Source: Emticicia sp. CRIBPO
GTDB taxonomy: Bacteria; Bacteroidota; Bacteroidia; Cytophagales; Spirosomataceae
Assembly: GCF_009905725.1 (NCBI RefSeq)
Contig: NZ_JAAAKV010000012.1
Span: 62,001-126,000, forward strand
Direction: 5' to 3'
Length of the DNA stretch: 64,000 bases
A model generated the notes under the pieces. That model saw only the letters and a program-made list of their open reading frames with translations, searched no databases and was not told the origin of the DNA. Below, in pieces: positions 25,661 to 33,989 of this stretch. The stretch's first letter is position 1. Each line of letters begins with the position of its first letter. The position numbers and the translations under genes were made by a program.

Positions 25661-26513
25661 TTTCCAATTTTACTTTTCTGAATACGTCTATATAACTTTT
25701 GCTGCTGGAATTAATAATCAACACTTTACGGTACGCCGCATAACGGGCGATGATCTCATAACTTCTGTACACCTTGTGCAGGTTCAGAAAGGCATTTTTC
25801 AGATACGACCCGGCGGTATACAAAAACATCCCGGAAATATCTTTGGCCTGTGTTTCATAAAAATGGGTATCATACACCCTCAGTTCATTGTTTTCGTTCA
25901 GCCTGATGTCTTCATGCCAGGTATGATCGGCCCCCAGCAATATAATCCTCTCATAGGCTTTCCTGACACATAAAAACACCGTGGCGTTCAAAACGTTCTG
26001 GCACTGCGGCATGGCTATGCCACGATCAAACAACCAGAATTTCAAACCTTCAAATCCTTCAAAAATCGTATAATTGAAGTAATATATCCTGATATTTGAA
26101 TTGGTGATATTTCTGAAACGCTCCTTTTTCCTGAACCTGACCGGGACATACAATTTCAAAGGCCATTGGGTCTTTTCTACGATGTTTTTAACCGATAAAC
26201 TGGCCCCGGCATGGTTTTCATCGGCAAAAGCATCGTCCAGCATGATATAATTTTCAGGTTGCAACTGCTCATACAAAGGCGAATTACTGAACATATTGAC
26301 ACAAACCAACTCTACCTGTTCTCTTATCCTGATCAATTCCGGCAGGTCGGTGTTCAGCGAAGGCCCGTTTCCTAAAATAACCGCTGTTTCCTTTTTATTT
26401 CCGGAGTTTGTATTGCCTGTCGGCCTGGACAGCACCAGGATCTTCGCAAACGACAGGGCCGAATTAAACAAATCAAGTACAAAATCTGTAAACTTTAAGA
26501 CAAGGTCATGCAT
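25644..26513 (-). CDS. GT42/DUF115 (Maf)-like candidate nonulosonic acid transferase
   Basis: A 289-residue cytoplasmic protein, not matched to a named enzyme with certainty. Residues 44-53 read AVILGNGPSL and 69-75 LVCVNMF. These mirror the CMP-sugar binding pieces IIAGNGPSL and FRCNQF of Campylobacter Cst-II sialyltransferase (Asn9, Asn31), and also the core of flagellin-modifying Maf/DUF115 proteins. Farther on, LNATVFLCVRKAYERIILLG followed by ADHTW parallels the Cst-II strand-helix before its active site, and a THFYE His could be the base. It is the first gene of the legionaminic operon, so transfer of CMP-legionaminic acid is a natural guess. An alternative is another DUF115 phosphokinase-like role. 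Confidence 0.6.
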   Translation of the reverse strand: MHDLVLKFTDFVLDLFNSALSFAKILVLSRPTGNTNSGNKKETAVILGNGPSLNTDLPELIRIREQVELVCVNMFSNSPLYEQLQPENYIMLDDAFADENHAGASLSVKNIVEKTQWPLKLYVPVRFRKKERFRNITNSNIRIYYFNYTIFEGFEGLKFWLFDRGIAMPQCQNVLNATVFLCVRKAYERIILLGADHTWHEDIRLNENNELRVYDTHFYETQAKDISGMFLYTAGSYLKNAFLNLHKVYRSYEIIARYAAYRKVLIINSSSKSYIDVFRKVKLENEFKG

Positions 26514-26579
26514 TACTTTGCTGTTTTAGACTGATGACGCATCTCCACGTCCTGGAATCCGATCCTTTAATGATGGCTT

Positions 26580-26587
26580 CAAAGATA
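26580..26587 (-). promoter_or_regulatory. -7 promoter box of the legionaminic-acid operon
   Basis: On the minus strand the bases read TATCTTTG, a perfect TAnnTTTG, 66 bases upstream of the first gene (start 26513). No TTTG is seen at the expected -33 distance. No other convincing box lies between the eight tightly packed genes. Confidence 0.55.
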
Positions 26588-26710
26588 ATACATTAAGATT
26601 TGTTACATTTATATCCTCCGAACAAATTGTTAAAACAGGCGTTCAGGGCACTCAAAACAGCATTTGAACACAAACGTCCGTCCGGCTGACGGCATATGGG
26701 ATAATTCCCT

Positions 26711-26718
26711 TAAATTTG
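26711..26718 (+). promoter_or_regulatory. -7 promoter box of the GT2 gene
   Basis: TAAATTTG is a perfect -7 match, 41 bases before the ATG at 26760. It lies inside the longer reading frame that starts at 26664, which favours the shorter protein. Confidence 0.45.
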
Positions 26719-26759
26719 TCACCGGAAAAGCAAGCCATTACCTTAACAATACGTCAGAA

Positions 26760-27518
26760 ATGCCTTCATTATCGATCATTACCATTACTTATAACGCGGA
26801 GAAGTACCTGGAAAGGACCATTCAGAGCATCATATCCCAGACTTCTGATGATTATGAATACCTGGTGATTGACGGAGGTTCCAAAGACGGCACCCTGGCC
26901 ATTGCCGAAAAATACAAAACACACATTGACCGCATTATTTCTGAAAAAGACGAGGGCCTGTATGATGCCATGAACAAAGGCATGGCTCTTGCCACCGGTG
27001 ATTTTGTATGGTTTATGAATGCCGGCGACGAAATAGCCCGCCCCGATGTAATCAAAAGAATACTGGAGGGCATCAACCCTGAAACGGATGTCATTTACGG
27101 CGATACTTTTTTTGTCAATGAGCAAGGCAAAATCCGGGGGCTGAGATCGGCCATCACCCCTCATAAACTCCCGCAGAACCTCCACTGGAAGAACATGAGG
27201 CTGGGTATGCTGGTTTGTCACCAGTCGTTTATCGCCCGCAGAAGCGTGGCACCGCCATTTCTGACTGATAACCTGAGTGCCGATATCGATTGGGAAATCA
27301 AGTGCCTGAAAAATGCAAGAGAAGCCTTTTTCTTTGACGGGGTCATTGCCAGATACCTGGAAGGCGGCATTTCGAACAAACATTTAAAGAAATCACTGGC
27401 CGACAGATTCATCGTTCTGAAAAACCATTTCGGCTTATTGGGAACGCTATGGGCACATGTTCAGATCGCTTTCCGCGGAATTAAACTGATCGTTTCGAAC
27501 AAAGGAAAATATTGGTAG
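26760..27518 (+). CDS. Family 2 glycosyltransferase
   Basis: About 252 residues from MPSLSIITITYNAEKYLERT. It is a GT-A fold with the opening strand SIITITYNA, nucleotide-binding DYEYLVIDGGSKDGTLAIAEKY, a DEGLYDAMNKGMALATGDFVWFMNAGDE segment that includes the DxD-equivalent, and a later DIDWEIKCL. This subgroup is common in capsule, exopolysaccharide and protein glycan loci. It is divergent from the legionaminic operon and probably adds a hexose in the same glycan. The upstream in-frame ATG at 26664 would add 32 residues unlike GT2 N-termini and would cover a promoter box, so 26760 is preferred. Confidence 0.88.
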   Translation: MPSLSIITITYNAEKYLERTIQSIISQTSDDYEYLVIDGGSKDGTLAIAEKYKTHIDRIISEKDEGLYDAMNKGMALATGDFVWFMNAGDEIARPDVIKRILEGINPETDVIYGDTFFVNEQGKIRGLRSAITPHKLPQNLHWKNMRLGMLVCHQSFIARRSVAPPFLTDNLSADIDWEIKCLKNAREAFFFDGVIARYLEGGISNKHLKKSLADRFIVLKNHFGLLGTLWAHVQIAFRGIKLIVSNKGKYW

Positions 27519-27880
27519 AGTCTGATGAGTGGAGTCTAAAATAAAAATTAAAAACAGCCTGTTGTTTAATCGAATTCATTGCATCAACAGAACCACGGTT
27601 GCAATTAACCAAAAAATTGCTTTTCGATTCCCGTTTGCTGTGGGTATTAATCAGGTCCAAATATCAAAAAAAAATCAAATAATTGCAATCTGATCACAGA
27701 AAACTTTGGCAAAATCGGATAATTCCCAAATAAAAATATAATTAAATCGCCTGCGGCATAAATTATTAATAAAAATCAGGCGTTATCCATCTGAACAATT
27801 CTGACATTAATTTGTTAGGAAAGTGTAACATTGATATATTAAATCTGTTATATTTAAAAAATAAACGAAATACTATTCAA
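27519..27880. other. AT-rich intergenic stretch, no gene found
   Basis: About 360 bases with long A and T runs and stops in all frames read. I see no tRNA, no convincing hairpin with a T-run and no perfect promoter box. TAACATTG near 27827 is one mismatch from the -7 consensus and could serve the next gene. Confidence 0.5.
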
Positions 27881-28651
27881 GTGAGGCTGCTAATAATTGC
27901 ATTTTTATTGATGGGGCATCTTTCATTTTCACAGCGAAAAAGTAAAGAGGAACCAAAGGAAATTGAGGATACCAAAACACTAGGGTATGGAGTAACTACC
28001 AATACGAACAGTGGTTTATTAGGAGGTGTGGTGGTCAGAAGTTCTACACCGATTAAGATCAATAACAAATACAAGGCGGTACACCGTTACCTGGCCATTG
28101 AAGCCGTTAACATCAAACATCCCAAGGAAAAAAGCATCATCGGAGCTTACGGTACCCGGTTTGTATATGGTAAGACCAACTATTTTTTCTCTGTAAGACC
28201 GGAGTACGGACGTGAATGGTACTTTTTCCCTAAAACCGGCGAAAACAGCATCGGTTTAAGCGGAATTCTCGCCTTCGGCCCTTCACTAGGTCTTGAAAAA
28301 CCTTACTATATCAAATACGCCAGCAAGAATTCCGATACGCCCCAGGCTGTGGCTTATAATCCTGACATTCATACGGATATCAACAATATCGCGGGTTCTG
28401 CAGGAATTCTCCAAGGGCTGTTTACAGGCATAAAAGTCAATCCGGGAGCTCACGTCAAAGCCGCCGCCAATCTGGATATGAGCACGTTCGGAGACAATGT
28501 TACAGGTTTCGAAATGGGTACAACCATAGAGTTTTTTGCCCGAAAGCCTGAAATACTTGCCTCTAAATTTACCTCAAATCCTCAGGTATTTGTTTCTGCC
28601 TACTTAACTTTGTATTTCGGAAACAAGAAACTTTTAAAAAAGAAGAAATAA
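27881..28651 (+). CDS. Putative outer-membrane beta-barrel protein of unknown function
   Basis: About 256 residues from a GTG start ([20 protein letters not shown]), which gives a clean signal peptide ending LSFSQ. The frame is open from an ATG at 27812, but that would bury the signal peptide behind 23 charged residues. The mature part has alternating hydrophobic and aromatic strands ([50 protein letters not shown]) and a final [14 protein letters not shown], consistent with a barrel. I do not recognise the family. It ends one base before lipA, so the two are cotranscribed. Confidence 0.6.
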   Translation: MRLLIIAFLLMGHLSFSQRKSKEEPKEIEDTKTLGYGVTTNTNSGLLGGVVVRSSTPIKINNKYKAVHRYLAIEAVNIKHPKEKSIIGAYGTRFVYGKTNYFFSVRPEYGREWYFFPKTGENSIGLSGILAFGPSLGLEKPYYIKYASKNSDTPQAVAYNPDIHTDINNIAGSAGILQGLFTGIKVNPGAHVKAAANLDMSTFGDNVTGFEMGTTIEFFARKPEILASKFTSNPQVFVSAYLTLYFGNKKLLKKKK

Positions 28652-28652
28652 G

Positions 28653-29531
28653 ATGATTGAATTGCCTGTTGTGGCTCCGGCTGAACAACGTGTCAAAAGA
28701 CCCGATTGGCTCAGGGTAAAACTGCCCATCGGTGAGAACTTCAAGAAAGTCAGAGAAATTGTAGATAAAAATAAGCTTCATACGATCTGTCAATCCGGCA
28801 ACTGCCCGAACATGGGCGAATGCTGGGGAGAGGGAACGGCCACTTTCATGATTTTGGGTAATGTTTGTACCCGCAGCTGTACTTTCTGTGCTGTTGCCAC
28901 CGGACGTCCGAACGAATATGACAAAGATGAGCCCCTGCGTGTGGCGGAAGCCATCAGTACGATGGGTGTAAAACACGCGGTGATTACCTCTGTGAACCGT
29001 GATGAACTGAAAGACCGCGGAGCGGAAATATGGTACCAGACCGTGGTGCTGACCAAACAATTCTCCCCCGGAACGACGATTGAAACCCTGATTCCGGATA
29101 CAAAAAACAACTGGGAGGCCTTATACAGGATGATTTCTGCAGGCCAGGAAGTGGTTTCGCATAACATGGAAACGGTGGAAAGACTTTATCGCCCGGTAAG
29201 ACCTCAGGCTAAATACGAAAGAAGCCTGGAGCAGATCAGAAGGACCAAGGAATACGGAAAACGCACCAAAACCGGCATCATGCTGGGCCTCGGCGAAACC
29301 AAAGACGAAGTCATCAAAGCTATGCATGACCTGGCTCAGAACGGTTGCGATATCCTTACTTTAGGCCAGTATCTTCAGCCCACCAAAATGCACCATGAAG
29401 TGATCGAATTTATCCATCCGGACATGTTCGCGATGTATAAAGAAGAGGGCATGAAGGCAGGTTTGAAATATGTGGAATCAGGACCGCTGGTAAGGTCCAG
29501 CTACCACTCTGAAAGACACGTAAATGTTTGA
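28653..29531 (+). CDS. lipA: Lipoyl synthase
   Basis: A 292-residue radical SAM enzyme. The auxiliary cluster motif is [12 protein letters not shown] (Cys-x4-Cys-x5-Cys, near residue 46), and the radical SAM motif is [15 protein letters not shown] (Cys-x3-Cys-x2-Cys, near residue 73). The conserved serine ligand of the auxiliary cluster is in the C-terminal RSSYHSERH. It inserts two sulfurs into octanoyl groups on the E2 and H proteins of 2-oxoacid dehydrogenases and glycine cleavage. It lies directly behind the outer-membrane protein gene and is followed by a terminator. No lipB or lplA is in the window. Confidence 0.97.
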   Translation: MIELPVVAPAEQRVKRPDWLRVKLPIGENFKKVREIVDKNKLHTICQSGNCPNMGECWGEGTATFMILGNVCTRSCTFCAVATGRPNEYDKDEPLRVAEAISTMGVKHAVITSVNRDELKDRGAEIWYQTVVLTKQFSPGTTIETLIPDTKNNWEALYRMISAGQEVVSHNMETVERLYRPVRPQAKYERSLEQIRRTKEYGKRTKTGIMLGLGETKDEVIKAMHDLAQNGCDILTLGQYLQPTKMHHEVIEFIHPDMFAMYKEEGMKAGLKYVESGPLVRSSYHSERHVNV

Positions 29532-29621
29532 TAAATAACATTTTACTAATATCAATTAAGTGGATATTGAAGAATAAAAAAGAACAATAGCCTATTACAG
29601 CTTACGCCTTTTTTCATTCTC

Positions 29622-29652
29622 CCCGTCCGACCTGACGGTCACGCCGGGCGGG
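29622..29652. repeat. GC-rich imperfect palindrome
   Basis: CCCGTCCG (29622-29629) pairs with CGGGCGGG (29645-29652) with one G-T wobble. The segment is far richer in GC than its surroundings, with an inner TGAC-G-GTCA palindrome. It could be a dispersed REP-like unit; copy number is unknown. Confidence 0.35.
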
Positions 29653-29667
29653 CTTTCCCCATCAATT

Positions 29668-29706
29668 AAAGCCTTGCGAAATCAAATTTGTAAGGCTTTA
29701 TTTTTT
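29668..29706 (+). terminator. Rho-independent terminator of lipA
   Basis: AAAGCCTT (29668-29675) and AAGGCTTT (29692-29699) form an 8-bp stem with a 16-base loop, followed by ATTTTTT. Confidence 0.8.
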
Positions 29707-29716
29707 AACATGAAAT

Positions 29717-30895
29717 ATGCCGGTTTCTGAGCACTACGATTTCGTCATTTGCGGCGGCGGGATGTCCGGCTTGTCACTGGCCTGGCATCTGAATCACTCT
29801 GCCCTCAGAGACAGGAAAATACTTATCATTGAACCTGATGATAAAAACAAAAACGACCGTACCTGGGCTTTTTGGGAAAAAGAGACCGGGCCGTTTGAAG
29901 AAATATTAACCAGGACCTGGGATCATCTTGATTTTATTAACGAAACAGGGCAAAAAAGAACGCTGGACATTTATCCCTACCGGTACAAATTATTAAGAGG
30001 CATCGATTTTTATCATCATGTTCTGAATGAGATAAAGAACAATCCCAACATTACCCGGCTGCAGGATGCCGTCGAAAAAATTCAGGACGGAGATGATAAA
30101 GCCCTTGTCACAACCGCCGGAGGATCAGATTTCACTGCTGCTTATGTCTTTGACAGCACCTTCAGGCTTTCGCTCAATCGCCCTGAAAATCACAACCTGC
30201 TGCAGCATTTCAAAGGCTATGTGATTGAAACCGCTGAGCCTGCTTTTGATCCTGAAAAACCTGAAATGATGAATTTCAGTGTCCCTCAGATCAACTCGGA
30301 ATGCCGTTTTATTTATGTCCTCCCCTTTTCAGACCACAAGGCACTGATTGAATATACCGTCTTTTCTGAGCACCTACTTCATGAAAAAGAATACGATGAA
30401 GCCCTGCTGGATTACATTCAAAAATCAGGCATTCAGTCATTCAGAATTGTCGAAGAAGAATCCGGCGTCATCCCGATGTCAGATGAGCCCACGGAGGAAT
30501 TTCCGGGCAAAAGGATTGTGCGGATCGGGACTTCTGGAGGCTACACCAACCCGTCTACCGGCTACACCTTCCGCTACACCCAGAAAAGACTGGCAGAGAT
30601 GGTCAGGGCCCTTGAAATCCATGGCAGTCCTTATCTGAAAAGCCGCTGGGCTGACCGGCGGTTCTCTTTGTATGCTTCGATTATACTCAACGTACTCAAA
30701 AGAAAAAGGCATGCCGCAGGAGATGTTTTCGACAGACTTTACGGCAGAAATAAAGCCTCCATGATCTTTAGTTTTCTGGATGGAGAAACCGGATTCTGGC
30801 AGGAAATCAGGATCATGAACAGCACACCCGTATTCAAATTCATGGCCGCAGCCTTTGAGGTTTTAAGATTGAGGCTGTCCCGACGGAAAAAGTAG
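29717..30895 (+). CDS. crtY: Lycopene beta-cyclase-like protein
   Basis: A 392-residue flavoprotein-like cyclase. The N-terminal dinucleotide motif is YDFVICGGGMSGLSLAWHL, followed by IIEPDDKNKNDRTWAFWE, the cyclase-type FWE/DRTW box. The region RIVRIGTSGGYTNPSTGYTF matches the cyclase GGxxxPxTGY signature. The C-terminus RLYGRNKASMIFSFLDGE has the final FLDG element of CrtY/CrtL proteins. It closes the ends of lycopene to beta-ionone rings. No other carotenoid gene (crtB, crtI, crtZ) is in the window, so the rest of the pathway must be elsewhere. Translation is placed at MPVSEHYDF after the lipA terminator; no clear promoter box was found. Confidence 0.88.
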   Translation: MPVSEHYDFVICGGGMSGLSLAWHLNHSALRDRKILIIEPDDKNKNDRTWAFWEKETGPFEEILTRTWDHLDFINETGQKRTLDIYPYRYKLLRGIDFYHHVLNEIKNNPNITRLQDAVEKIQDGDDKALVTTAGGSDFTAAYVFDSTFRLSLNRPENHNLLQHFKGYVIETAEPAFDPEKPEMMNFSVPQINSECRFIYVLPFSDHKALIEYTVFSEHLLHEKEYDEALLDYIQKSGIQSFRIVEEESGVIPMSDEPTEEFPGKRIVRIGTSGGYTNPSTGYTFRYTQKRLAEMVRALEIHGSPYLKSRWADRRFSLYASIILNVLKRKRHAAGDVFDRLYGRNKASMIFSFLDGETGFWQEIRIMNSTPVFKFMAAAFEVLRLRLSRRKK

Positions 30896-31009
30896 CAGAT
30901 ATTTTTTTTGCCGGAGTCTGCAAAAATCAATGGAAATAGATAAATTCTCTAACCAAATAACATTTGAAAGAAATTTTCACTTTAATTATTAAATTTAATA
31001 AAAAATCAT

Positions 31010-31017
31010 CAATTTTG
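31010..31017 (+). promoter_or_regulatory. Possible -7 box of metK
   Basis: CAATTTTG is one mismatch from TAnnTTTG. A start of transcription about 7 bases downstream would leave a leader of roughly 150 bases that begins just before the structured region. Confidence 0.3.
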
Positions 31018-31023
31018 TAATGC

Positions 31024-31150
31024 ATCAAGAGTCCTCTTAAAACAGGAACCAACCGGGCGGAAACACCACGGTGGTCAAATGGATGTGGGTCGCCAGGCCA
31101 AAAATGTTTCGGCAATCTACCTATCTGACATTTCTCTTTTTCAGATTTTT
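31024..31150 (+). promoter_or_regulatory. Structured metK leader, possible SAM-responsive element
   Basis: The leader is much more GC-rich than its flanks. Visible pairings are AAGA-GTCC-TCTT (31027-31038), CCGGGCG (31053-31059) with CGCCAGG (31091-31097) around one mismatch and enclosing a small ACC/GGT hairpin, and a stem 31097-31113. A weak TCTGA/TCAGA hairpin with a T-run follows at 31124-31150, like an attenuator. It contains an S-box-like ATCAAGAG but lacks the conserved GGCAACC core of SAM-I, so no riboswitch class is assigned. Confidence 0.4.
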
Positions 31151-31175
31151 CACAAAAAGATTAATTTAAAATAAA

Positions 31176-32465
31176 ATGCCTTATTTATTTACTTCCGAAT
31201 CCGTTTCAGAAGGCCATCCCGACAAAGTAGCGGATCAGATCTCTGATGCCCTGATTGATCATTTCCTGGCTTTTGATCCCAATTCAAAGGTGGCTTGTGA
31301 AACCCTGGTAACTACCGGTCTTGTAGTCCTGGCAGGTGAAGTGAACACCAACACTTACCTTGACGTACAATCCATCGCCAGAGATGTCATCAGGAAAATC
31401 GGTTATACCAAAGCGGAATACATGTTTGAAGCCAATTCATGCGGTATTATCTCAGCTATCCACGAACAGTCTCAGGACATCAACCAGGGTGTAGACAGAA
31501 AAGCTTCGGACGATTTCGAAGAAAAAGCGAATGCACAGGGAGCCGGTGACCAGGGGATGATGTTTGGTTACGCTACAAAAGAAACAGACAACTACATGCC
31601 GCTTGCCCTGGATTTATCGCATAAAATCCTGCAGGAGCTGGCTGATGTCAGAAGAGAAAACAAAAGAATAAAATACCTGAGACCTGACGCCAAGTCACAG
31701 GTAACCATAGAATATTCAGATAACAACAAACCGATCAGGATCGACACCATCGTTATTTCAACGCAACACGATGATTTTGATGAAGACGAAGCCATGCTGG
31801 CCAAAATCAAAAGTGACCTGATCTCTTATGTGATCCCGCGTGTAAAAGCCAAGCTGAAACCAAGCCTTAAGAAGCTTTTCAACGACCAGATCACTTATCA
31901 CATCAATCCTACGGGCAAATTTGTGATCGGCGGTCCTCATGGTGACACAGGCCTTACAGGCCGTAAGATTATCGTAGATACTTACGGTGGCAAAGGAGCA
32001 CACGGTGGTGGAGCATTCTCAGGAAAAGACCCATCCAAAGTAGACCGTTCTGCAGCCTATGCAACACGTCACATCGCTAAAAACCTGGTTGCGGCCGGAG
32101 TAGCAGATGAAGTACTGGTACAGGTATCTTACGCCATCGGTGTGGCTGAGCCTTGCGGTATTTTTGTAGATACTTACGGAACAGCCAAAGTAAAAGGTGC
32201 TAACGGCAAAAAACTGACGGACGGTGAAATCGCCAGGATCGTTGAAAAGGTATTCGATATGCGTCCTTACGCTATTGAGCAGCGTCTGAAACTCAGAACG
32301 CCGATCTATGCTGAAACCGCAGCTTATGGTCACATGGGCAGAGAGTCTCAGGTGGTGACCAAAACTTTCAACAACTCAGGAAAAGAAGTCACCGCGGAAG
32401 TGGAGTTGTTTACCTGGGAGAAACTGGATTATGTAGAAAAAGTACAGGCAGCTTTCGGTATCTGA
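31176..32465 (+). CDS. metK: S-adenosylmethionine synthetase
   Basis: A 429-residue enzyme, about 45 longer than the E. coli protein. Landmarks are [22 protein letters not shown] at the N-terminus (ATP and magnesium site), [40 protein letters not shown] (GGPxxDxGLTGRK signature) and [29 protein letters not shown] (P-loop like). The extra length is mostly a mid-protein insertion around [22 protein letters not shown]. It makes SAM from methionine and ATP in the cytoplasm. The gene is monocistronic, with a structured leader and a terminator. Confidence 0.97.
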   Translation: MPYLFTSESVSEGHPDKVADQISDALIDHFLAFDPNSKVACETLVTTGLVVLAGEVNTNTYLDVQSIARDVIRKIGYTKAEYMFEANSCGIISAIHEQSQDINQGVDRKASDDFEEKANAQGAGDQGMMFGYATKETDNYMPLALDLSHKILQELADVRRENKRIKYLRPDAKSQVTIEYSDNNKPIRIDTIVISTQHDDFDEDEAMLAKIKSDLISYVIPRVKAKLKPSLKKLFNDQITYHINPTGKFVIGGPHGDTGLTGRKIIVDTYGGKGAHGGGAFSGKDPSKVDRSAAYATRHIAKNLVAAGVADEVLVQVSYAIGVAEPCGIFVDTYGTAKVKGANGKKLTDGEIARIVEKVFDMRPYAIEQRLKLRTPIYAETAAYGHMGRESQVVTKTFNNSGKEVTAEVELFTWEKLDYVEKVQAAFGI

Positions 32466-32494
32466 TAACTGACTTTACCGTATTATATCATGCA

Positions 32495-32518
32495 AAAAGG
32501 GCTTTTCAGCCCTTTTTG
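32495..32518. terminator. Terminator between metK and the ferredoxin gene
   Basis: AAAAGGGCT (32495-32503) and AGCCCTTTT (32508-32516) form a 9-bp stem with a TTTC loop. A-run and T-run flanks let it act in both directions; the converging ferredoxin gene ends 25 bases later. Confidence 0.85.
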
Positions 32519-32542
32519 TTTATTCATTGGATTCACTTTTCC

Positions 32543-32863
32543 TCAACCTTCCTCTCCTCTGATCCTGAATACGGTATGTTGCATGGATTCATCTACTCTT
32601 AACTGGCAGGCGAGCCTGCTGTTGCTGCCGGCATCCGGCAAGGTGTCCAGGATGTCCAGTTCGGCATCACTGATGTGTGGCAGGTGTTCTCCGCCATCCA
32701 GTACCTCCACATGACAGGTGGCACACAGGGCCATACCGCCACAAGTGGCTAAAATAGGATATTCCGATGCCTTCATGACTTCCATCAGACTCAGCCCGAT
32801 GCCTTCCGGAATTTCAATATCCTGCCTCTCTCCTTTCCGGTCTTCTATGGTTATTGCAATCAT
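32543..32863 (-). CDS. 2Fe-2S ferredoxin, adrenodoxin/thioredoxin-reductase-partner type
   Basis: A 106-residue plant/vertebrate-fold ferredoxin. The cluster cysteines are in CGGMALCATCHVEV (Cys-x5-Cys-x2-Cys) and RLACQLRV, the spacing of adrenodoxin-like and bacterial biosynthetic ferredoxins. It starts MIAITIEDRKGERQDIEIPE with a ubiquitin-like beta grasp. It lies one base downstream of a ferredoxin-NADP reductase, so the pair probably passes electrons from NADPH to an oxygenase, desaturase or radical enzyme located elsewhere. No partner oxidase is in the window. Confidence 0.9.
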   Translation of the reverse strand: MIAITIEDRKGERQDIEIPEGIGLSLMEVMKASEYPILATCGGMALCATCHVEVLDGGEHLPHISDAELDILDTLPDAGSNSRLACQLRVDESMQHTVFRIRGEEG

Positions 32864-32864
32864 C

Positions 32865-33869
32865 TTAAAATGCGTTGACGCCGTTTACAGTGGTATATTT
32901 AAAACTCAGGTGCTGGTCAGGATATACATATTTAAAAGCACTCTGACACATCATGGCCGCTTCATGAAATCCTGTGAGGATCAGTTTCAGCTTGCCGGGA
33001 TACGTGTTGATATCGCCAATGGCATAAATCCTTTCGACATTGGTGGAATAATCCAGTGTATCCACTTCAATGGCCGACCTGCTGATGTTAAGCCCCCAGT
33101 CGGCAATCGGCCCGAGTTTCGGACTCAAACCGAAAAGCGGGATAAAATAATCGACATTGAGGGTATTACTGATTTTATCTTTTCCCTGCACCACGAGCTC
33201 CTCCAGGTGATCTACGCCCCTCAGACTCAGCACATTGGATTGCAGAATGAGGTCTATTTTCCCTTTCTCAGCAAGCCTGAATACTTTTTCGGCAGAATCC
33301 GGAGCCCCTCTGAAAGTATCGCCGCGGTGAATAAGCGTGGTTTTAGCCGCTACGTCCGACAAAAATACCGTCCAGTCAAGGGCAGAATCGCCGCCTCCGG
33401 CGATAACAATTTCCTGGTCTCTGAATTTTTCAGGATTCTTGACCCAATAATTCACGCCTTTACCCTCAAAGTTCTCCAGACCTTCAATTTCCGGTTTCCT
33501 GGGCTCAAAACACCCCAGACCTCCGGCTATCACCAAGGCTTTGCAGAGAATCGCGGTATGATCAGAAGTAATGACCAGCAACGAGCCATCCACCTGCCTT
33601 TCGATACGCTCAACCCTTTCACCCAAGGTAAAACCAGGTTTGAAAGGAGATATCTGCTCCATCAGGTTATCGACGAGCTCCTGGGCTTTGACACTCGGGT
33701 ATCCCGGAATATCATAAATGGGTTTCTGCGGATAAATTTCAGAGAGTTGGCCACCTACCTGTGGTAAAACATCCACCAAATGGCATCTCATTTTTAGCAA
33801 ACCGGCTTCAAATACTGCAAACAGTCCGACCGGGCCTGCTCCGATGATACATATATCTGTAGAGATCAT
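32865..33869 (-). CDS. Ferredoxin--NADP reductase, thioredoxin-reductase-like
   Basis: A 334-residue flavoprotein. The FAD motif is TDICIIGAGPVGLFAVFEAGLL, followed by LPQVGGQLSEIYPQKPIYDIPGYP. The NADP motif is VIAGGGDSALDWTVFL near residue 165. The C-terminal FAD segment is VERIYAIGDINTYPGKLKLILTGFHEAAMM. It lacks the redox CxxC of true thioredoxin reductases between those motifs, which is the mark of the TrxR-like FNR family of Bacillus and Chlorobaculum type. It is cotranscribed with the ferredoxin that follows one base later. Confidence 0.92.
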   Translation of the reverse strand: MISTDICIIGAGPVGLFAVFEAGLLKMRCHLVDVLPQVGGQLSEIYPQKPIYDIPGYPSVKAQELVDNLMEQISPFKPGFTLGERVERIERQVDGSLLVITSDHTAILCKALVIAGGLGCFEPRKPEIEGLENFEGKGVNYWVKNPEKFRDQEIVIAGGGDSALDWTVFLSDVAAKTTLIHRGDTFRGAPDSAEKVFRLAEKGKIDLILQSNVLSLRGVDHLEELVVQGKDKISNTLNVDYFIPLFGLSPKLGPIADWGLNISRSAIEVDTLDYSTNVERIYAIGDINTYPGKLKLILTGFHEAAMMCQSAFKYVYPDQHLSFKYTTVNGVNAF

Positions 33870-33937
33870 AACTTATTGTAATTTATAAGATTTGATAAAA
33901 TGGCTAATAGAAAGCCTCAAACCAATATTTAATAGGT

Positions 33938-33970
33938 CAAAGGTAGCCTTAACTCTCATTGGCCGCCAAT
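33938..33970 (-). promoter_or_regulatory. Promoter of the reductase-ferredoxin operon
   Basis: On the minus strand TACCTTTG (33945-33938) is a perfect -7 box, with ATTG at 33970-33967 placed 21 bases upstream as a -33 element. The start codon is 68 bases downstream. Confidence 0.6.
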
Positions 33971-33989
33971 CATAAAATCTTATACCCTA

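Noticed and set aside
31019-31120. Classical SAM-I or SAM-II riboswitch at metK
   Set aside because: ATCAAGAG fits the S-box start, but the GGCAACC core and the closing GATAAG strand are absent, and the short SAM-II pattern is not seen. Kept only as an unclassified structured leader.
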